A stretch of DNA of 64,000 nucleotides from Bacteroidia bacterium (GCA_030427585.1 JAUIBW010000001.1:248001-312000); one strand, 5' to 3'. Positions 55,120 through 63,419 are shown, numbered from the stretch's first letter. Notes: a model not told the origin generated them from the letters alone. Numbers and translations: made by a program.

Positions 55120-56148
55120 ATGAAAATTAAAAAAATTAATATACTCAAAACCATTACATTGAGTGCGGTATTACTTTTTGCTTCTTGTCAAAAAGAAAAC
55201 ATTGATGAGAGCACAAATGCAAACTTACCATCGACAACTGGAAAAACTATTGAAAAATATTTTCAGGGAGACTTGGTAACTGTTGAAGACATAGGTAATG
55301 GAGAATTTCTCTACAACTCAGATATTATTCTTTCTGAAAAAATGTTATCAGACGCTCCTCCTGCTCCTTTTGATCCAAAAGCTGCCCCAAGTGCTGCTGA
55401 AGCAGATCAAAAACTAGCTTTATGGGGTTCTACTAATAAATGGCCAAACAATACCGTAGTTTATGTGCTTGGAAACCTAAATAGTAATTTACGCAGCAAT
55501 CTTAATGAAGCCTTTAGACGATGGACCAGTAAAACTAACATCAAATTTAAGGAAAGAACCAATGAGTCTTACTATGTAACTATCTATGAATCTACCAATG
55601 TTTGTTCTGGATGTGGTAGAGCATCTTTTGGTGTACAGGGAACTAGAGGAACTGTACAATTAGGATATAGAGCTAGTGCTAGTCTTATAGCTCACGAATT
55701 AGGGCACACGCTTGGGTTTGTTCATGAGCAAACAAGATCAGACAGAGATAATTATGTTATCATAAAGTGGGATAATATCCAATCGGGAATGGAGGGCAAT
55801 TTTAGAAAAAGTTCAAGTGCGCAATTATTAACCAGAAAATTCGATATTAACTCTATAATGATGTATCATCCTTATGGTTTTTCTAAGAATGGTCAACCAA
55901 CAATTACCTTGCTTAATGGTCAAACATATAATGGGGCTCAAAAAACTATATCCCCATTAGATATAGAAGGAACCAACAAAGCATATCCATCAGACAATAA
56001 TCCCAATCCTAGTGACCCTTGTGCAGGTGTACTTCCTTGGTCTTCGGGACAATCATATACTACAGGAGATAAAGTAACTTACGCTGGTTATTTATACACT
56101 TTACAAAGTAACAATAGATGGCTTCGTGGAGGAAGATGTAGCAACTAA
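55120..56148 (+). CDS. Astacin-type zinc protease lipoprotein with C-terminal binding module
   Basis: A 342-residue lipoprotein (lipobox LFASC; ATG 55120). The M12A catalytic domain spans about residues 105-285: zinc motif HELGHTLGFVHEQTR (His192, His196, His202), Met-turn region SIMMYHPYGF with the Tyr ligand. The C-terminal 45 residues (PWSSGQSYTTGDKVTYAGYLYTL) form a CBM5/12-type chitin-binding-like module that stops soon after its conserved Trp. It is probably a cell-surface protease directed at chitin- or glycan-rich material. It has its own terminators at 56188 and 56247. Confidence 0.9.
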   Translation: MKIKKINILKTITLSAVLLFASCQKENIDESTNANLPSTTGKTIEKYFQGDLVTVEDIGNGEFLYNSDIILSEKMLSDAPPAPFDPKAAPSAAEADQKLALWGSTNKWPNNTVVYVLGNLNSNLRSNLNEAFRRWTSKTNIKFKERTNESYYVTIYESTNVCSGCGRASFGVQGTRGTVQLGYRASASLIAHELGHTLGFVHEQTRSDRDNYVIIKWDNIQSGMEGNFRKSSSAQLLTRKFDINSIMMYHPYGFSKNGQPTITLLNGQTYNGAQKTISPLDIEGTNKAYPSDNNPNPSDPCAGVLPWSSGQSYTTGDKVTYAGYLYTLQSNNRWLRGGRCSN

Positions 56149-56187
56149 GTTAGTCTATATCATCTAAAAAAAGAATTGAATTTGTAA

Positions 56188-56218
56188 AGAAGGCTACAAA
56201 AATGATTGTAGCCTTCTC
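56188..56218 (+). terminator. Terminator after the astacin gene
   Basis: AGAAGGCTACA and TGTAGCCTTCT are perfect arms with a 9-nt loop, followed by a T-rich stretch. Confidence 0.75.
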
Positions 56219-56246
56219 TTGGTTTAATTTTTGACATATGATAGAC

Positions 56247-56276
56247 AAAACCCTAAGAAAATATTCTCAGGGTTTT
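56247..56276. terminator. Second stem between convergent genes
   Basis: AAAACCCTAAGAA pairs with TTCTCAGGGTTTT (one bulge); it can end the asnB transcript on the minus strand. Confidence 0.75.
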
Positions 56277-56322
56277 AATCTCAATTAACTCAACTTTCAG
56301 CTAAAATAAACTGTAATTTTTA

Positions 56323-58002
56323 TCATATAGTAACATCATCATAAGCTTCTTCATGTACATTAGCAATGGCTCTACCACTTGGGTCATTCATATTTTTAAA
56401 GGCCTCATCCCATTCTAGAGCAATTTTTGTACTGCATGCTACCGATGGTTCTTGAGGAACACTTAATGCTGCTGTATCACTAGGGAAATGCCCTTCGAAA
56501 ATAGTTCGATAGTAAAATTCTTCTTTGTTTTGAGGTGTTTGTATTGGGAATCTAAAATGTGCATTCTCCATTTGTTCATCTGTAACTTCTACCTCAACAA
56601 TTTCTTTTAATGTATCAATCCAACTATATCCTACTCCATCAGAGAATTGTTCTTTTTGCCTCCAGACTACACTTTCTGGTAAATATGATTCAAAAGCCTT
56701 ACGAATAACCCATTTTTCCATTCTTTCCCCATTGATCATTTTATCTTTTGGGTTAATTCTCATTGCAACATCCATAAACTCTTTATCCAAAAACGGAACT
56801 CGTCCTTCAATTCCCCATGCGGCAAGCGATTTATTTGCTCGTAAACAATCATACATATGTAATTTATTGAGTTTACGTACAGTTTCTTCATGAAATTCTC
56901 TTGCATTTGGTGCTTTATGAAAATATAAATACCCTCCAAAAATCTCATCAGCTCCTTCTCCCGACAGAACCATCTTTACTCCCATAGATTTAATAACTCT
57001 AGCCATCAAATACATTGGAGTCGAAGCTCTTATTGTAGTAATATCATAGGTCTCTAAATTATAGATTACATCTTTTATTGCATCGAGACCTTCTCGAATA
57101 GTAAATTTTATTTCGTGATGTATAGTTCCTATATGATCGGCTACTTTTTGTGCAGCTTTCAAATCTGGCGAACCTTCTAATCCAACAGAAAACGAATGTA
57201 ATTTTGGCCACCATGCATCTTTAGTGTCATCAGATTCTATTCGTTTTTCAGAATATTTTTTTGCTATAGCAGAGGTTACTGAAGAATCTAATCCACCAGA
57301 TAACAACACTCCATAAGGAACATCAGACATTAATTGTCTATGAACAGCAGCCTCTAAAGCATCTCTTAGTTCATCAATACTCGTTTGATTTTCCTTCACA
57401 GTTTCATAATCAGACCAATCTCTAATATACCATTTCTTTGGCTCCTTTTCTTGACTTGATAAATAATGACCAGGAGGAAATAATTCTATTTTGGCACAAA
57501 CTCCTTCGAGAGCTTTTAACTCAGACGCCACATAGAAAGTACCGTTTTGATCCCACCCCATATAAAGAGGAATAATCCCCATATGATCTCTAGCAATGAA
57601 ATACGTATTCTTTTCTACATCATATAGCGCAAAAGCAAAAATACCGTTAAGATCGTCTAAGAAATCTACACCTTTTTGTTCATATAGTGCTAAAATTATC
57701 TCACAATCAGATTCTGTTTGAAAATCATAAGTCCCTTTAAATTGCTTACGTAGTTCCCTGTGATTATAAATTTCCCCATTAGCTGCCAGTACTAATTTAT
57801 TATCTGCACTAAACAATGGTTGTTTACCAGAAACCGGATCTACTATAGCCAATCTTTCATGTGCTAGTATTGCATTTTTGCTGGAGAATATACCACTCCA
57901 ATCCGGGCCTCTGTGTCTAATTTTTCTTGACATCTCAAGTAATTGAGGTCGTAACCTCTCTGAATCTTGCTTTATATCAAAAGCACAAACAATTCCACAC
58001 AT
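56323..58002 (-). CDS. asnB: Glutamine-hydrolysing asparagine synthetase
   Basis: A 559-residue enzyme: MCGIVCAF places the catalytic Cys2 at the N-terminus of the glutaminase domain, with RHRGPDWSGIF, AHERLAIVDP and NGEIYNHRELR. The synthetase domain has the PPi motif YGVLLSGGLDSSVTSAIA, LSGEGADEIFGGYLYF and the C-terminal RVPFLDKEFMDVAM. It makes asparagine from aspartate, glutamine and ATP. It is monocistronic, and the divergent DUF2911 gene shares its 260-bp upstream region. Confidence 0.97.
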   Translation of the reverse strand: MCGIVCAFDIKQDSERLRPQLLEMSRKIRHRGPDWSGIFSSKNAILAHERLAIVDPVSGKQPLFSADNKLVLAANGEIYNHRELRKQFKGTYDFQTESDCEIILALYEQKGVDFLDDLNGIFAFALYDVEKNTYFIARDHMGIIPLYMGWDQNGTFYVASELKALEGVCAKIELFPPGHYLSSQEKEPKKWYIRDWSDYETVKENQTSIDELRDALEAAVHRQLMSDVPYGVLLSGGLDSSVTSAIAKKYSEKRIESDDTKDAWWPKLHSFSVGLEGSPDLKAAQKVADHIGTIHHEIKFTIREGLDAIKDVIYNLETYDITTIRASTPMYLMARVIKSMGVKMVLSGEGADEIFGGYLYFHKAPNAREFHEETVRKLNKLHMYDCLRANKSLAAWGIEGRVPFLDKEFMDVAMRINPKDKMINGERMEKWVIRKAFESYLPESVVWRQKEQFSDGVGYSWIDTLKEIVEVEVTDEQMENAHFRFPIQTPQNKEEFYYRTIFEGHFPSDTAALSVPQEPSVACSTKIALEWDEAFKNMNDPSGRAIANVHEEAYDDVTI

Positions 58003-58212
58003 ATTCTTCTGTTTCTATTATTTTGAAAGATCAAAGGTTGATTTATAGTTACAAAATAAAAACAATAAAAACAATAAAGCTTACATATTAAAACAATAAA
58101 TACAACAAACTATAACAAAAAGAAACTTTATAAAGGATATATCCTTATGTATACTACCAAACTGTTATCTCAAACATTTAACACAATTTATAGACTCGAT
58201 TAACATTTCAAT

Positions 58213-58241
58213 TGTAAGTTCAACAATATCTTTACGTCTGT
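58213..58241 (+). promoter_or_regulatory. ECF-type promoter before DUF2911 gene
   Basis: TGTAAG, 16 nt, then CGTCTGT resembles the TGTAAC-N16-CGTCTAA pattern, 21 bp before the start codon. It could place this gene under an ECF sigma factor such as that at 15255. Confidence 0.4.
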
Positions 58242-58262
58242 CATAAAAATTAAAATCAAATT

Positions 58263-58796
58263 ATGAAAAAATCACTCGTATTAGTTATTATTATGTTTTT
58301 GGGTACATTATCAAGTGTAAACGCTCAAAAATTTGCAGGACTACAGAAAAGTCCGACCGATATTTCTTATGCTAAGAAAGATAGAAATGCCAAGCCAGAA
58401 ATTAAAGTTGTCTATAGCCGTCCACAAAAAAAAGGGCGTAAAATTTTTGGTAGTTTAGCTGCGTATGACAAAGTATGGAGAACTGGTGCCGATGAAGCTA
58501 CCGAAATTAGATTCTTTCAAGATATAAAAATGGGAGATAAAACTATTAAGGCAGGCACGTATTCATTATTCACTATTCCGGGTGAAAAAGAATGGACTAT
58601 TATTATAAATTCTGACCTAAATAGCTGGGGAGCTTACTCCTATGACAAAAGTAAAGATGTCGCTAGAATTAATGTTCCGGTTGGAAGTGGTGATGAATTA
58701 GAAGTTTTTTCTATAGCTTTCAAAAAAGTAGATAAAGGATATCACATGGTAATGGGATGGGATACTACTCGTGTAGAAGTACCTTTTTATTTATAA
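58263..58796 (+). CDS. DUF2911 secreted protein
   Basis: A 177-residue exported protein (signal peptide MKKSLVLVIIMFLGTLSSVNAQ). DUF2911 features fill the mature part: KSPTDISYAKKDR, VVYSRPQKKGRKIFGSLAAYDKVWRTGADEATEI, IKAGTYSLFTIPGEKEWTIIIN and WGAYSYDKSKDVARI. The fold is beta-rich and the function unknown; it is very common in Bacteroidota. A terminator follows at 58821. Confidence 0.92.
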   Translation: MKKSLVLVIIMFLGTLSSVNAQKFAGLQKSPTDISYAKKDRNAKPEIKVVYSRPQKKGRKIFGSLAAYDKVWRTGADEATEIRFFQDIKMGDKTIKAGTYSLFTIPGEKEWTIIINSDLNSWGAYSYDKSKDVARINVPVGSGDELEVFSIAFKKVDKGYHMVMGWDTTRVEVPFYL

Positions 58797-58820
58797 CAAA
58801 GAATTTACAATTTAATTCAT

Positions 58821-58860
58821 AAAAAAATAGCTTGAAAATAAATTTTCAAGCTATTTTTTT
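58821..58860. terminator. Terminator of the DUF2911 gene
   Basis: AAAAAAATAGCTTGAAAA and TTTTCAAGCTATTTTTTT are perfect 18-bp arms; the last could also end the microprotein A transcript arriving on the minus strand. Confidence 0.88.
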
Positions 58861-58913
58861 TCCTCAACTTTTATATTTTTTCTTATCTCGAACAGAGATA
58901 ATAAGTTCTCATG

Positions 58914-59012
58914 TTATCTGTGAATAGCATGACCAGATGCCCCAGGTAACTCTTTTAGAAAATCCATTACAATTCTAAAAGTTAATCTAAATTTTGTGTA
59001 AAATAGCCCCAT
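58914..59012 (-). CDS. 32-residue microprotein A
   Basis: A 32-codon ORF not reported by usual length cut-offs. It starts with MGLFYTKF and ends in FLKELPGASGHAIHR. It shares exact length and M1, F4, Y5, F8, F18, L22, P23, A25, A29 and R32 with two neighbours on the same strand (59288-59386 and 60200-60298), with 14-16 identities pairwise. Against copy C, the Leu22 (TTA/CTA) and Pro23 (CCT/CCA) codons differ silently, which suggests selection on the protein. A TATATTTG -7 box (59053-59046) with TTG 20 nt before it lies just upstream. The function is unknown. Confidence 0.75.
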   Translation of the reverse strand: MGLFYTKFRLTFRIVMDFLKELPGASGHAIHR

Positions 59013-59045
59013 ATGTTACGTTTAAAAATTAATGTAATTCTTATT

Positions 59046-59076
59046 CAAATATAATACCGATATAACTCGATATCAA
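59046..59076 (-). promoter_or_regulatory. Flavobacterial promoter of microprotein A
   Basis: On the minus strand TTG (59076-59074), 20 nt, then TATATTTG (59053-59046), an exact TAnnTTTG. The start codon is 34 nt further on. Confidence 0.6.
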
Positions 59077-59187
59077 TAAATTTATATATATTTTAGATAT
59101 AAATCAAGATTTTATCGATAATAAGCATTAAAACCTTAGTTCTAATAAGCTCTCCTCTAATGCTTTGTTATTTTATACAAGGATAAT

Positions 59188-59201
59188 GGGGTAATTTCCC
59201 C
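59188..59201. promoter_or_regulatory. GGGG-N6-CCCC palindrome of unit A
   Basis: GGGGTAATTTCCCC lies 176 nt before the microprotein A start. Equivalent 14-mers are at 59565 (unit B) and 60470 (unit C) at near-identical distances. Confidence 0.5.
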
Positions 59202-59287
59202 AATTCCTTAACATAAATTTTTCAAAAATTTATTCTTTTTCGTTTCATTTAGTTTTTTAAATTGCCCCTCAACAATTTCAAAAACTC

Positions 59288-59386
59288 TTATCTATGGATT
59301 GCATTACTGCAAGCTGATGGCAGTTGCCTTAAAAAGGTTTTTAAAGCTTTTATATCAACAAAAAAAATACCGTAAAATAGCTTCAT
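59288..59386 (-). CDS. 32-residue microprotein B
   Basis: A second 32-codon ORF in the same cluster, starting MKLFYGIF and ending FLRQLPSACSNAIHR. It is the most diverged copy: G24 and S26 of the others are Ser and Cys here, and [KR][EQ] at 20-21 is RQ. The hydrophobic-aromatic N-terminal half would form an amphipathic helix; the C-terminal tail is basic. An exact TATCTTTG -7 box with TTG 18 nt before it lies 26 nt upstream of the start, so it should be expressed on its own transcript. Confidence 0.72.
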   Translation of the reverse strand: MKLFYGIFFVDIKALKTFLRQLPSACSNAIHR

Positions 59387-59411
59387 AATCTTTTGATTTA
59401 AAATTGTTATA

Positions 59412-59440
59412 CAAAGATAATACCTATCCCATTTGACCAA
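59412..59440 (-). promoter_or_regulatory. Flavobacterial promoter of microprotein B
   Basis: On the minus strand TTG (59440-59438), 18 nt, then TATCTTTG (59419-59412). The 13-mer ending in the -7 box (GGTATTATCTTTG) also occurs in unit A with one change. Confidence 0.62.
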
Positions 59441-59564
59441 TAGAAATTAACATTCATAAAACAAAATTTTAGACGTAACACACCTTAAACCGCTATAATA
59501 TCAAAAAAAAGTTTTCATATGTTAATTTTTGAGGTTTTTTCCTACGTTTGAAAGTTGTATTTTA

Positions 59565-59578
59565 GGGGTTTTCTCCCC
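59565..59578. promoter_or_regulatory. GGGG-N6-CCCC palindrome of unit B
   Basis: GGGGTTTTCTCCCC lies 179 nt before the microprotein B start. It is followed on the plus strand by seven or more T, so by itself it could also be a terminator; the recurrence in all three units argues for a shared role. Confidence 0.5.
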
Positions 59579-59999
59579 TTTTTTTCTTTAAATCTATTCT
59601 GTTAAGCTTTGTCAAATATACTAAATAACGAAAAAGCATAATCATACTTATATTCTATTATAAAAATACTATTTTTTCGACCCTAGCTATAAATAAAAAA
59701 AAGCATATACTTTATTTAGCATACCCTTTTTTTTATTTTAATTAAGTATCATAATCACGAGAAATTAAAGAATGTAATAAAGTTTATTGATTAAAATAAT
59801 TGAGGTACTTATGTGTAAAAAAACTATAATTAAGTTTGATCACTAGATATAACAAAGAACTTCTGATAAGTACTAATTTTATTAGACATGTGAAGTATTC
59901 TTTTTTGGCTTAGATTAAAAAGTAAGCTTTTAAAAGGAGTATTTATTTCAAAAACAAATATAGTTCTTTTCTTACACAAGATATCATCTTTTTCTTACT

Positions 60000-60047
60000 G
60001 AACTCCTTTAAACTTTTTGGTTTTAAGCGAAAAGTTTAAAGGAGTTC
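60000..60047. repeat. Perfect 18-bp inverted repeat
   Basis: GAACTCCTTTAAACTTTT and AAAAGTTTAAAGGAGTTC are exact reverse complements around a 12-nt loop. The left half recurs at 10471 and, diverged, at 32881. It sits in the 621-bp stretch between units B and C, which otherwise shows no gene I can support. Confidence 0.7.
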
Positions 60048-60199
60048 TCTTATAAAAAAATAAAATAATCAATGATAATAAATCTGTACATTCTGCATTA
60101 TCATTTATTGATTACATAACGAATGACCTATGTATTTATATTAGACGAAAGGTGAATTTCGCATTCAATATTAATAGGTTATATATTTTATATGGATAT

Positions 60200-60298
60200 T
60201 TATCTACGCATAGCATATAAAGATGCCCCTGGTAGCTCTTTTACAAAACTGATAAGAGTTTTAAAAATTCCCCCGAATGTAGTGTAAAAATTTTTCAT
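60200..60298 (-). CDS. 32-residue microprotein C
   Basis: A third 32-codon ORF, starting MKNFYTTF and ending FVKELPGASLYAMRR. It shares 16 of 32 residues with copy A, including the whole KELPGAS core. It lies downstream of queE on the same strand, 273 bp after its stop, but with a GGGG-N6-CCCC palindrome and a weak promoter (TTG-N18-TAGTGTTT) between. Charge is basic, with no cysteine and no signal-peptide cleavage site, so a cytoplasmic or membrane-surface peptide is likely. Alternatives are a signalling peptide, a type I toxin or a small regulatory protein. Confidence 0.75.
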   Translation of the reverse strand: MKNFYTTFGGIFKTLISFVKELPGASLYAMRR

Positions 60299-60331
60299 AA
60301 GAAACTGATTTTAAATTGTTCATATAAATTT

Positions 60332-60360
60332 AAACACTACCAAAACAAGTAGTAAAACAA
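60332..60360 (-). promoter_or_regulatory. Weak promoter of microprotein C
   Basis: TTG (60360-60358), 18 nt, then TAGTGTTT (60339-60332). It sits 34 nt before the start codon, the same distance as in unit A, but the -7 box matches poorly. Confidence 0.35.
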
Positions 60361-60469
60361 AAATGATAATTTCGATATAAATACTTAAAGAACTGGTTAA
60401 AAAGTACATAAAATATTGAAAAACCATAAGTAATGTAATCTTTTTCCTTCAAAACAAAAAATAAAATAT

Positions 60470-60483
60470 GGGGAATTATCCCC
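60470..60483. promoter_or_regulatory. GGGG-N6-CCCC palindrome of unit C
   Basis: GGGGAATTATCCCC lies 172 nt before the microprotein C start and 88 bp after the queE stop. Confidence 0.5.
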
Positions 60484-60571
60484 GAAATTATGGAAAAACC
60501 ACAATAAGATAACGATTAAGTACTTGTACTTTTACCTAAAACCTCCTAATAATCAAATTGATAGGTTTTTT

Positions 60572-61201
60572 TTAAGGGATATTTAAGTATTTATGAGTTT
60601 GAAGAGAAACTTTCCATTTTGGATTTTTCATAACATAATCTACAATCAGAGGAATGATTTTTTCACGAACACTCCATTCGGGCTGAAGGTACAATACACA
60701 ATTATCAGAAACCTTGTTTGCTTGCCTCTCGGCAAATTCAAAATCACTTTTGTTATAAACGATACATTTTAATTCATCTGCCTCTTTATAAACTTCTTCT
60801 TTTGGAAGTTTTACTTTTTTGGGAGAAAGACAAATCCAGTCCCACTCCCCAGTTAGAGGATAAGCTCCAGACGTTTCAATATGAGTTTTAGCTCCTTTAC
60901 TCCTAAGACCTTGAGTTAACAAGGTCATATCCCAGGTTAGAGGCTCCCCTCCTGTTACCACAATTACATCACTATATTTTAGTGCATTTTCTACGATAAC
61001 ATTAGTATCTGTTGGAGGGTGTAAATCTGCGTTCCAACTCTCCTTCACATCACACCAATGACACCCAACATCACAACCACCAATCCTAACAAAATATGCC
61101 GCTGTTCCTTTGTGATACCCCTCTCCCTGAATAGTATAAAACTCTTCCATCAAGGGAAGCATCTTACCATCATTCACCAATTTCTGTATACTCTTTTGCA
61201 T
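60572..61201 (-). CDS. queE: 7-carboxy-7-deazaguanine synthase
   Basis: A 209-residue radical SAM enzyme of queuosine synthesis; it converts 6-carboxytetrahydropterin to 7-carboxy-7-deazaguanine. The iron-sulfur cluster motif is CDVGCHWCD (Cys-x3-Cys-x2-Cys), preceded by EEFYTIQGEGYHKGTAAYFVRIGG. The substrate-side VVTGGEPL and HIETSGAYPL segments are present. It is monocistronic on the minus strand; the microprotein units lie downstream of it. Confidence 0.95.
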   Translation of the reverse strand: MQKSIQKLVNDGKMLPLMEEFYTIQGEGYHKGTAAYFVRIGGCDVGCHWCDVKESWNADLHPPTDTNVIVENALKYSDVIVVTGGEPLTWDMTLLTQGLRSKGAKTHIETSGAYPLTGEWDWICLSPKKVKLPKEEVYKEADELKCIVYNKSDFEFAERQANKVSDNCVLYLQPEWSVREKIIPLIVDYVMKNPKWKVSLQTHKYLNIP

Positions 61202-61330
61202 AAGGTTGCAAATGTAAATAATATTAAATTACGATTTCAGAATAAATACATCTAAAAAACTCTACTAATCAAATTATAAGACACAAACAAAAAATGGCTT
61301 AATCCACTATATAGAACATAATACATACCC

Positions 61331-61771
61331 CTATTCAGATTTAACAGCGATACATTCTATTTCGATCTTAGCACCAACAGCCAATCCTTTGGCAGCAAAG
61401 GTTGTACGTGCTGGTTTTTGAGGGAAGTAAGTTTTATACACTTCGTTAAAAGCAGAAAAATCTTCTATATCAGCTAAAATCACGGTACATTTTACTACAT
61501 CTTCCATATCCATACCATGATGTTGTAAAACTGCTTTTATATTTTCCAAAGTTTGTTTTGTTTCGGGTTGTATTCCTCCTGGTACCAGTTTTCTCACATC
61601 ATGGTCCATTCCTACCTGGCCAGATAGAAAAAATAGGTTTCCTACTTGTACGGCATCAGAAAAAGGAGCAGTTGATTTTTTAGGCTCATGAGTTTTATGG
61701 AAAATCACTGTATCTGTAGTACAACTTATAAAAAAAGTGAAGAAGCAAAGTATTAATGTTATTTTTTTCAT
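61331..61771 (-). CDS. Exported RidA-family protein
   Basis: A 146-residue RidA/YjgF-type protein with a lipoprotein leader (FFTFFISC, Cys at about 17). The conserved core reads PFSDAVQVGNLFFLSGQVGMD, ENIKAVLQHHGMDMEDVVKCTV, PARTTFAAKGLAVGAKIEIECIAV, including the Arg of the imine-hydrolase pocket. Most RidA proteins are cytoplasmic, so this exported form is unusual but known in Bacteroidota. It stands 130 bp upstream of queE on the same strand. Confidence 0.88.
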   Translation of the reverse strand: MKKITLILCFFTFFISCTTDTVIFHKTHEPKKSTAPFSDAVQVGNLFFLSGQVGMDHDVRKLVPGGIQPETKQTLENIKAVLQHHGMDMEDVVKCTVILADIEDFSAFNEVYKTYFPQKPARTTFAAKGLAVGAKIEIECIAVKSE

Positions 61772-61883
61772 GGATTCTGAATAATAAAAATTAGTATTGT
61801 GATCTACTTTAATATTAAAAGTAACTTATAATTTCTATAGAAAAGTTAAGATTCCTATTTTTATGCAAAATTATATTTAAATT

Positions 61884-63419
61884 ATGAGTGATAATCAGGC
61901 ATTTCTTGAACATATTAATGAAGGCTATAAAACCAAAGGTGATTTCCTAACTATGGGAGCTGCTATGTATAATGGTGAAACAGTAACCGATGCTCATGTA
62001 AAAATCCCTTTAAAGACATTAAATCGCCATGGGTTAATCGCTGGTGCTACGGGTACAGGTAAAACCAAGACTCTACAAGTACTAGCAGAGAATCTAAGTG
62101 ATCAGGGAATACCCGTACTCTTAATGGATATTAAAGGGGATCTTAGTGGGATTGCTGCTGCCAGTCCTGGTCATCCCAAAATTGATGAGCGCCATGAAAA
62201 AATAGGCATCCCATTCGAAGCCAAAGATTTTCCTGTAGAAATTTTATCTCTCTCTGATCAGGATGGTGTTCGGCTAAGAGCTACAGTAAGTGAGTTTGGA
62301 CCAGTTCTACTATCCAGAATTCTTGATGTTACTACAACTCAAGCTGGAATTATCTCTATCATATTTAAATATTGTGATGATAACAAATTACCATTATTAG
62401 ACTTAAAAGATCTAAAAAAAGTCTTACAATACGCTACTCAAGAAGGTAAAAAGGAATTAGAAAAGGATTACGGACGTATTTCTACAGCATCTACAGGGTC
62501 AATTTTACGTAAAATCGTCGAATTAGAACAACAGGGAGCAGAGCTATTTTTTGGTGAAAAATCTTTCGAAGTTCAGGATTTATGCAGAATTGATGAAAAT
62601 GGAAGAGGTATCATCAATATCATTAGGTTAACAGATATACAAGATAAGCCAAAGTTGTTTTCTACATTTATGCTTAGTCTTCTCGCCGAAATATATGGCA
62701 CTTTCCCAGAACAAGGGGATAGCGGAAGACCAGAATTAGTGATCTTTCTTGATGAGGCCCATCTTATTTTTAAAGAAGCTTCTAATGCCCTTATGGGTCA
62801 GATCGAGAGTATTGTAAAACTAATACGGTCCAAAGGTGTTGGTCTTTACTTTGTAACTCAAAATCCAACCGATGTTCCTGATGGGGTTTTAAGTCAATTA
62901 GGGCTCAAAGTTCAGCATGCCCTTAGAGCATTTACTGCCAAGGATAGAAAAGCGATTAAACTTACGGCAGAGAATTATCCAATTTCAGAATATTATGATA
63001 CTAAAGAAATACTTACTTCTTTGGGAATTGGTGAAGCCCTGATATCTGCCCTTGATGAAAAAGGGCGCCCCACTCCATTAGCAGCTACTATGCTACGTGC
63101 GCCTATGAGCCGAATGGATATCCTAAGTGAAAGTGAATTAAAAGCTTTACTTAAAAAATCAAAACTCATCCCCAAGTATAATGAAGAAATAGATAGAGAA
63201 AGTGCTTATGAGCTTTTAAACGAAAAAATTGAGAAAGCAGAAGCAGAAGAAGCTAAAGCAGCAGCCAAAAAGGAAAGAGAAAAACTAAATAGAGGCTCAT
63301 CTAGTTCTCGATCAAAAAGTAGAAGAGCTAGTGCTACAGAAAAAGCAGTGATAAAAGTACTTACCAGTGCCACTTTTATTCGAGGAGCTTTAGGAGTACT
63401 TAATAAGTTATTGAAATAA
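61884..63419 (+). CDS. HerA-like (DUF853) ATPase
   Basis: A 511-residue P-loop ATPase of the helicase HerA-like/DUF853 family. Walker A is AGATGTGKTKTLQVL (about residues 53-67), Walker B LVIFLDEAHLIF, with the arginine-rich region downstream (YFVTQNPTDVPDGVLSQLGLKVQHALRAFTAKDRKA). The C-terminal tail from about 430 is Ala/Glu/Lys-rich, then a Ser/Arg stretch and ends in GALGVLNKLLK. The cellular role of DUF853 is unknown. It is a single gene divergent from the RidA gene. Confidence 0.93.
   Translation: MSDNQAFLEHINEGYKTKGDFLTMGAAMYNGETVTDAHVKIPLKTLNRHGLIAGATGTGKTKTLQVLAENLSDQGIPVLLMDIKGDLSGIAAASPGHPKIDERHEKIGIPFEAKDFPVEILSLSDQDGVRLRATVSEFGPVLLSRILDVTTTQAGIISIIFKYCDDNKLPLLDLKDLKKVLQYATQEGKKELEKDYGRISTASTGSILRKIVELEQQGAELFFGEKSFEVQDLCRIDENGRGIINIIRLTDIQDKPKLFSTFMLSLLAEIYGTFPEQGDSGRPELVIFLDEAHLIFKEASNALMGQIESIVKLIRSKGVGLYFVTQNPTDVPDGVLSQLGLKVQHALRAFTAKDRKAIKLTAENYPISEYYDTKEILTSLGIGEALISALDEKGRPTPLAATMLRAPMSRMDILSESELKALLKKSKLIPKYNEEIDRESAYELLNEKIEKAEAEEAKAAAKKEREKLNRGSSSSRSKSRRASATEKAVIKVLTSATFIRGALGVLNKLLK

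Noticed and set aside
59801-59860. A possible fourth microprotein near a GTGTAAAAAAAC sequence at about 59813
   Set aside because: The minus-strand frame stops right after the FYT-like residues, no LP core follows and no GGGG-N6-CCCC lies at the expected distance.
58914-60298. Sortase-type LPxTG reading of the microprotein LPGAS/LPSAC core
   Set aside because: There is no hydrophobic helix after the motif, no signal peptide, and Bacteroidota do not use typical LPxTG sorting.
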